Of a stretch of 64,000 nt of DNA, positions 61,322 through 64,000 are shown in pieces. Location of the stretch: assembly GCA_018907035.1 (NCBI GenBank), contig JACCIC010000168.1:673501-737500 (forward strand). The letters are read 5' to 3'. Position 1 is the first letter of the stretch; each line of letters begins with the position of its first letter. A model generated the notes under the pieces. That model worked only from the letters and a program-made list of their open reading frames with translations. It did not search any database and had not been told where the DNA came from. A program made the position numbers and the translations under genes. The DNA comes from Sycobia sp. Sy_11 (lineage: Eukaryota > Arthropoda > Insecta > Hymenoptera > Epichrysomallidae).

Positions 61322-63382
61322 TAGAGGGAGACGGAATAGAGAGAGAGAAAGAGAGAGAGCGGCAGATGTAATACTGTAATAGACTAGTATAATTTATATA
61401 TATATAAAGTATATATATAAAGCATAAAATAAAGCACGCGTAGACAGAAACACACACACACACACGCGCACGCACGCACGCACAAACATGCACACAAACA
61501 TATATACAGAAAGACACACGTGCAAATATAATTCTAGGACAATTATCCGCGAATATTAATATCATATTATCCGCCGTTATATCCGTTAATGCGTCGCCGT
61601 AACGTCAATCGAAAGCCGCGCAGCGCAGAAAGAAGGCGGCGGCGCCTTGGAATTTTGTTTTATTTTTTATTTATTTATTTATTTATTTTTTTTTTTTTTG
61701 TTGTTGTTGTTGTTTTCGTTTTAAAGGAACGGGAATAAGTGAGGCACGCAGCAGAGCGAGAGCCTGGTCAGCGAGTGCACGGCCGCGAGCGGCGGCGGGG
61801 CCCGCCTCGCTCGCTCCGCGCTCGGTTGCGGGGGCGCGCACGGCGGCCGATTACCGTTCGACGACTGCGGGGACGCGTCCCTGCGGCGGCCCGCGCTGTC
61901 CGAGAGCGAGCGCTGACGCTGGCCGGCTCCGTGGCCCGGGTGCGGGTGCGGGTGCGGGTGCTGCTGCTGCTGCTGCTGCTGCTGTTGCTGCTGCTGGTGG
62001 AGGTGGTGGTGGTGGTGGTGCTGCTGCTGCTGCTGGCCCGCGGAGCCGTCGCCGACGAGGAGGAGGCCGCTGACGCCGCCGCCGCCCGCCGCCACCGTCG
62101 ACGCTGACGAGCTCCTCCATCGAGCTGCTCTGCAGCCGGCGGGGGCTCGATTGCGATCCTGGCAACGAGGACGGACGAGACCGTGTCATTCGCGCGCACT
62201 CTGGCTCTATATGCATCATTGCAACATGTATATCCCCCGTTTCAAGTGTATGAGTGCGTGTATTTTATATAGGCCCCACCCCATCCCCCGGCTGTGTCGA
62301 ACTAGCTGGCGCCCTGGGCGACAGTACAGTTTTCATTACCGATTTTTCCTTTTTTCTTTCTTTCTTTCTTTTTATTTATTTTGTTTTTGTCAGACTTCGG
62401 CGAGGAAAAAAAACCGCGTCGGTGCAATTGCACGTAAACGCGTACGTGGCATTCGAAATCTATCGTAAAAAAAAAAAACGAACTTTCGGTTTTGGGGGAA
62501 AAAAAGGAATGTCCCGGTACGGGCATTGACAACATAGAAACCGACTTTGTTTTTTCAAATTTTAATGCGGCTCTAAAGAAAGTACCCGCGTCTGAGAATT
62601 AATTTCTTTTATAAAATGATAAATAAAATCTGAAATGAGCATTGCTACGCTATTTATTAAAAGAAATAATAATAAATAAATAAGTAAATAAAAAAACAAA
62701 CTTTTCTTATGTCTTGACTAGATAATCAGACTGGATAATTACGACTTAATTAACGATTTAAAAAAATCTCCGCACCTTTCGAGATAAGGCTTTGAAATTG
62801 CATACGCTGTGTAATTTTTGTGTGTTCAATGTTCATGAAATTACAGTTTGATAAACAAAACAAAAAATAATAAGTGACAAAACTATACACATAATATAGA
62901 AACAGCCTTAAAAAGAAAAACCCAAAATTAACCTATCTAACAGATAATTTTGTATAGACAATCTTTAACAATTTTATCATCTAACACTCTATAAGCTCTA
63001 CGACACTATTAAACTTGTGGACTATGTATATAGTAGCGTAACAATTGTTACCTGATAAATTTCCATAGAATCCTCGGTGTACCTCGCAGTCGTTTGACGT
63101 CTCGCCTAGTGGCAATGTCGCTCTGAAAGGAAACAATTTCATTAATAATCCTGCAGTTAAGTCGCAAACAAATTAGAAAAAGGTAAATGAACAAAATCAT
63201 AGATAATATTAGTTTTGATTTCGTGTTTGTAAAAGTAATTAGAATCAAAAACATAAAAGTAAAACTACACTCTAATGTCTTAAGCATTTCGAGCTTCGTC
63301 TGATACATTATCAAGAGTTCGCTTATTTTTTACTTACTGCAGCGAATACAGCTGGTCACAATGCCCGGCAATTGCATTTCCC
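57625..63382 (-). CDS. hppy: MAP4K3/5-type kinase (Happyhour), 3' eleven exons: linker and CNH domain
   Basis: Minus-strand gene for a Ste20-family MAP kinase kinase kinase kinase of the GCK-I group (Drosophila Happyhour, vertebrate MAP4K3/MAP4K5), which acts in JNK, TOR/amino-acid and EGFR-related signalling. Eleven exons with GT-AG borders give 553 residues ending TAA at 57627-57625. Numbered from the first whole codon in the window: linker with SMEELVSVD and Gln/His tract (about 40-140), proline-rich PPVPPRRR and [15 protein letters not shown] (SH3-ligand type), then [17 protein letters not shown] opening the CNH domain (about 198-520) and the family C-terminus [11 protein letters not shown]. 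The kinase domain must lie right of position 64000. One linker exon has a frame problem at about 62085. The match over the CNH domain is unmistakable. Confidence 0.95.
57800..57926 (-). CDS. hppy: hppy exon (CNH domain, C-terminal)
   Basis: The acceptor is ATGATTTCAG and the donor GATAA|GTAAGT. It encodes [20 protein letters not shown], then [37 protein letters not shown] and YRLLGSD are conserved CNH blades. It starts by finishing an Ile codon and leaves two bases of Lys. Confidence 0.96.
58037..58129 (-). CDS. hppy: hppy exon (CNH domain)
   Basis: The acceptor is TTCTCTCTCCAG and the donor ATTA|GTAAGT. It encodes [20 protein letters not shown] and [10 protein letters not shown]. The split Asn before FIKIV is completed from the previous exon. 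Confidence 0.96.
58208..58291 (-). CDS. hppy: hppy exon (CNH domain)
   Basis: The acceptor is ATTTTTTAG and the donor GATA|GTAAGT. It encodes [20 protein letters not shown] and AILVCYD; the CYDNFIKIV junction with the next exon is a CNH core strand. Confidence 0.96.
58372..58649 (-). CDS. hppy: hppy exon (CNH domain centre)
   Basis: The acceptor is TTTATTTTAG and the donor TTCTG|GTAAAT. It encodes [40 protein letters not shown], the [14 protein letters not shown] strand and [20 protein letters not shown]. It is the longest CNH exon and the clearest family match (YLCGA, LLQWY-P-NKF, LP-PL-VFE). Confidence 0.97.
58918..59101 (-). CDS. hppy: hppy exon (CNH domain)
   Basis: The acceptor is AAATCATAG and the donor AATGG|GTAAAT. 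It encodes [67 protein letters not shown]-(I/V)PDTKGC is diagnostic for MAP4K3/5. A CAG inside (TTTACAG, 59080) looks like an acceptor, but reading through it preserves LYRHDL, so the longer exon is chosen. Confidence 0.96.
59201..59405 (-). CDS. hppy: hppy exon (start of CNH domain)
   Basis: The acceptor is TTAATATAG and the donor TATCGG|GTAATT. It encodes [53 protein letters not shown] and [15 protein letters not shown]. The sequence from FNGCPL to LMSLSGK is the opening of the CNH propeller. Confidence 0.97.
59406..59693 (-). other. Intron between hppy linker and CNH exons
   Basis: Short AT-rich intron with a poly-A run of about 28 bases (59472-59500 on the plus strand). Confidence 0.9.
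59694..59866 (-). CDS. hppy: hppy exon (proline-rich linker)
   Basis: The acceptor is CGATTTTACAG and the donor TCGAAG|GTCGGT. It begins by completing a Gly codon, then [57 protein letters not shown]. Two PxxP-type segments are probable SH3 ligands, as in MAP4K family linkers. It joins in phase 0 to VFNGCPL. Confidence 0.94.
59867..61854 (-). other. Intron, 2.0 kb, within hppy
   Basis: AT-rich unique sequence in its right-to-left first half, with a GA array (61281-61315), CA/CG alternation (61450-61490), a poly-T run (60573-60592) and an ATTT-type A/T run (61664-61700). No exon recognised. Confidence 0.85.
61281..61315. repeat. (GA)n microsatellite
   Basis: GA array with flanking AAAGAG and AGATAG interruptions. 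Confidence 0.93.
61855..62158 (-). CDS. hppy: hppy exon (linker with Gln/His tract; needs a frame correction)
   Basis: The acceptor CCTCGTTGCCAG is strong. The first part must be read as [20 protein letters not shown] to fit the upstream exon. The last part must be read as [19 protein letters not shown] then ASPQSSNG to use the good donor GAACG|GTAATC and fit the downstream exon. These are different frames: the 304-bp exon is one base too long. Deleting one base from the GGG in a GGC run (plus 62085-62087) makes it continuous through a Gly run, Gln runs, a His run and His-Pro repeats. Alternatively a weak donor (GACG|GTGGCG) after SVD could end the exon early in the correct phase and leave out the repeats. 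Confidence 0.75.
62159..63051 (-). other. Intron, 0.9 kb, within hppy
   Basis: It holds TTTC tetranucleotides (about 62352-62370) and AT-rich unique sequence. No exon seen. Confidence 0.88.
63052..63122 (-). CDS. hppy: hppy exon (linker)
   Basis: The acceptor is GTTTCCTTTCAG and the donor TATCAG|GTAACA. Of three frames, one has a stop and one lacks phase agreement. The chosen one reads [23 protein letters not shown], finishing a Gln codon at the start and leaving one base of Gly. Confidence 0.88.
63338..63382 (-). CDS. hppy: hppy exon (linker, small)
   Basis: The acceptor is TTCGTATGTTCAG and the donor GCTGCA|GTAAGT. It is 45 bases, reading [14 protein letters not shown] with one base before and two after. 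The phase agrees with the next exon. It is the most upstream hppy exon recognised. Confidence 0.8.
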
Positions 63383-64000
63383 CTGAACATACGAAAGTAT
63401 CTATTTTTACTCTATGGTTGATTTTTCTTTCTTGCACAGCTCTCAACATTGTCAATAATTGTTTCATGTTATCTTATTCATGTATATAAATTTTGTAAAA
63501 CTTTTGGATTTCCTACACTATCTTACAAAATTTTAATTCTTTGGCACAAATACGTTTAAGTATACTTTCAATTTCTATATACATTTATACGATAGAATCA
63601 TAGATTTATAACATTTATATATTTTTGTTAAAACTAGGATCACAGTTTACAAATTATTTAATTGGTTATTATAGCTTATCCTTAATCCTCTTCAATAACC
63701 GAAGCTCGACAGAAATTAAATTTGATTAGATTTTAATTTGTTAGGATATCAGTTGCATGGGAAAAATATTCACATAATTAATTTACATTTTATATTCATG
63801 TTGTATTAGATTAGATTAAAGCAAAGGCTGAAGCTTCCAGTGCGACAGTAAAATAAAATTAAGTAGATGATAAACATAAAAGATGTTGATTGATAAACCA
63901 TGCAGAAAATAGCTTCAATTTTGATGAATAGAAGAGCATCAATGTCATGCTTGAAAAGTAATACGCTGAGCGCTGCGTAAAATATTTTTGTTGTGTAATC
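63383..64000 (-). other. Sequence upstream of the first recognised hppy exon
   Basis: AT-rich unique sequence, presumably intron. The kinase-domain exons are expected further right, outside the window. No feature seen. Confidence 0.75.

Noticed and set aside
61768..62219. Alternative minus frames reading poly-Ala/Pro or poly-Ser/Thr across the hppy linker exon
   Set aside because: They are the other two frames of the CAG/CAC repeat; neither joins both neighbouring exons.

Overview
The window is insect nuclear DNA, most likely from a hymenopteran (ant, wasp or bee). The reasons are spliced genes with GT-AG introns, CpG-rich coding exons inside AT-rich and extremely microsatellite-rich introns, and a MAP4K protein whose citron-homology domain reads like insect Happyhour. 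The order is inferred from protein flavour and repeat density and is not proven by the sequence.

Layout. Positions 1-26181 hold no confidently identified exon. This stretch is packed with (TA)n, (GA)n/(CT)n, (CA)n, AAT/AAC and homopolymer arrays. It includes a candidate promoter plus tiny first coding exon (about 2629-2811) whose splice phase fits the first certain exon, a TATA-like site at 20151, and a decayed non-LTR retrotransposon (about 24410-24960). From 26182 to 53353 on the plus strand lie fourteen phase-consistent exons of a large RhoGEF of the PLEKHG1/2/3 family: DH domain, PH domain, then a long disordered acidic C-terminal half ending at a TAG at 53351-53353. At least 1454 residues are in the window and the 5' end is unresolved. 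Its two big introns (26489-35786 and 35969-43528) carry arrays, a 110-bp tandem duplication and a degenerate 28-30 bp minisatellite of roughly 18 units (about 33480-34160).

Positions 53354-57624 form the intergenic gap between two convergent genes. It is AT-rich and nearly free of microsatellites, and holds polyadenylation signals and one small ORF (55433-55576) encoding a possible 47-residue membrane peptide. From 57625 to 63382 on the minus strand lie the last eleven exons of a MAP4K3/5-type kinase (hppy): the linker with proline-rich and Gln/His-rich segments, then the complete CNH domain and the family C-terminus. The kinase domain lies beyond the right edge. One linker exon (61855-62158) needs a 1-nt frame correction, or an alternative donor, to join its neighbours.

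Working together: the two genes lie tail to tail and need share no regulation. Both act in signalling to the cytoskeleton, stress and growth pathways, one as a Rho-family GEF and the other as a Ste20-family kinase regulated through a CNH domain. Most other open frames in the window are translations of microsatellites or antisense shadows of GC-rich exons and are left out.
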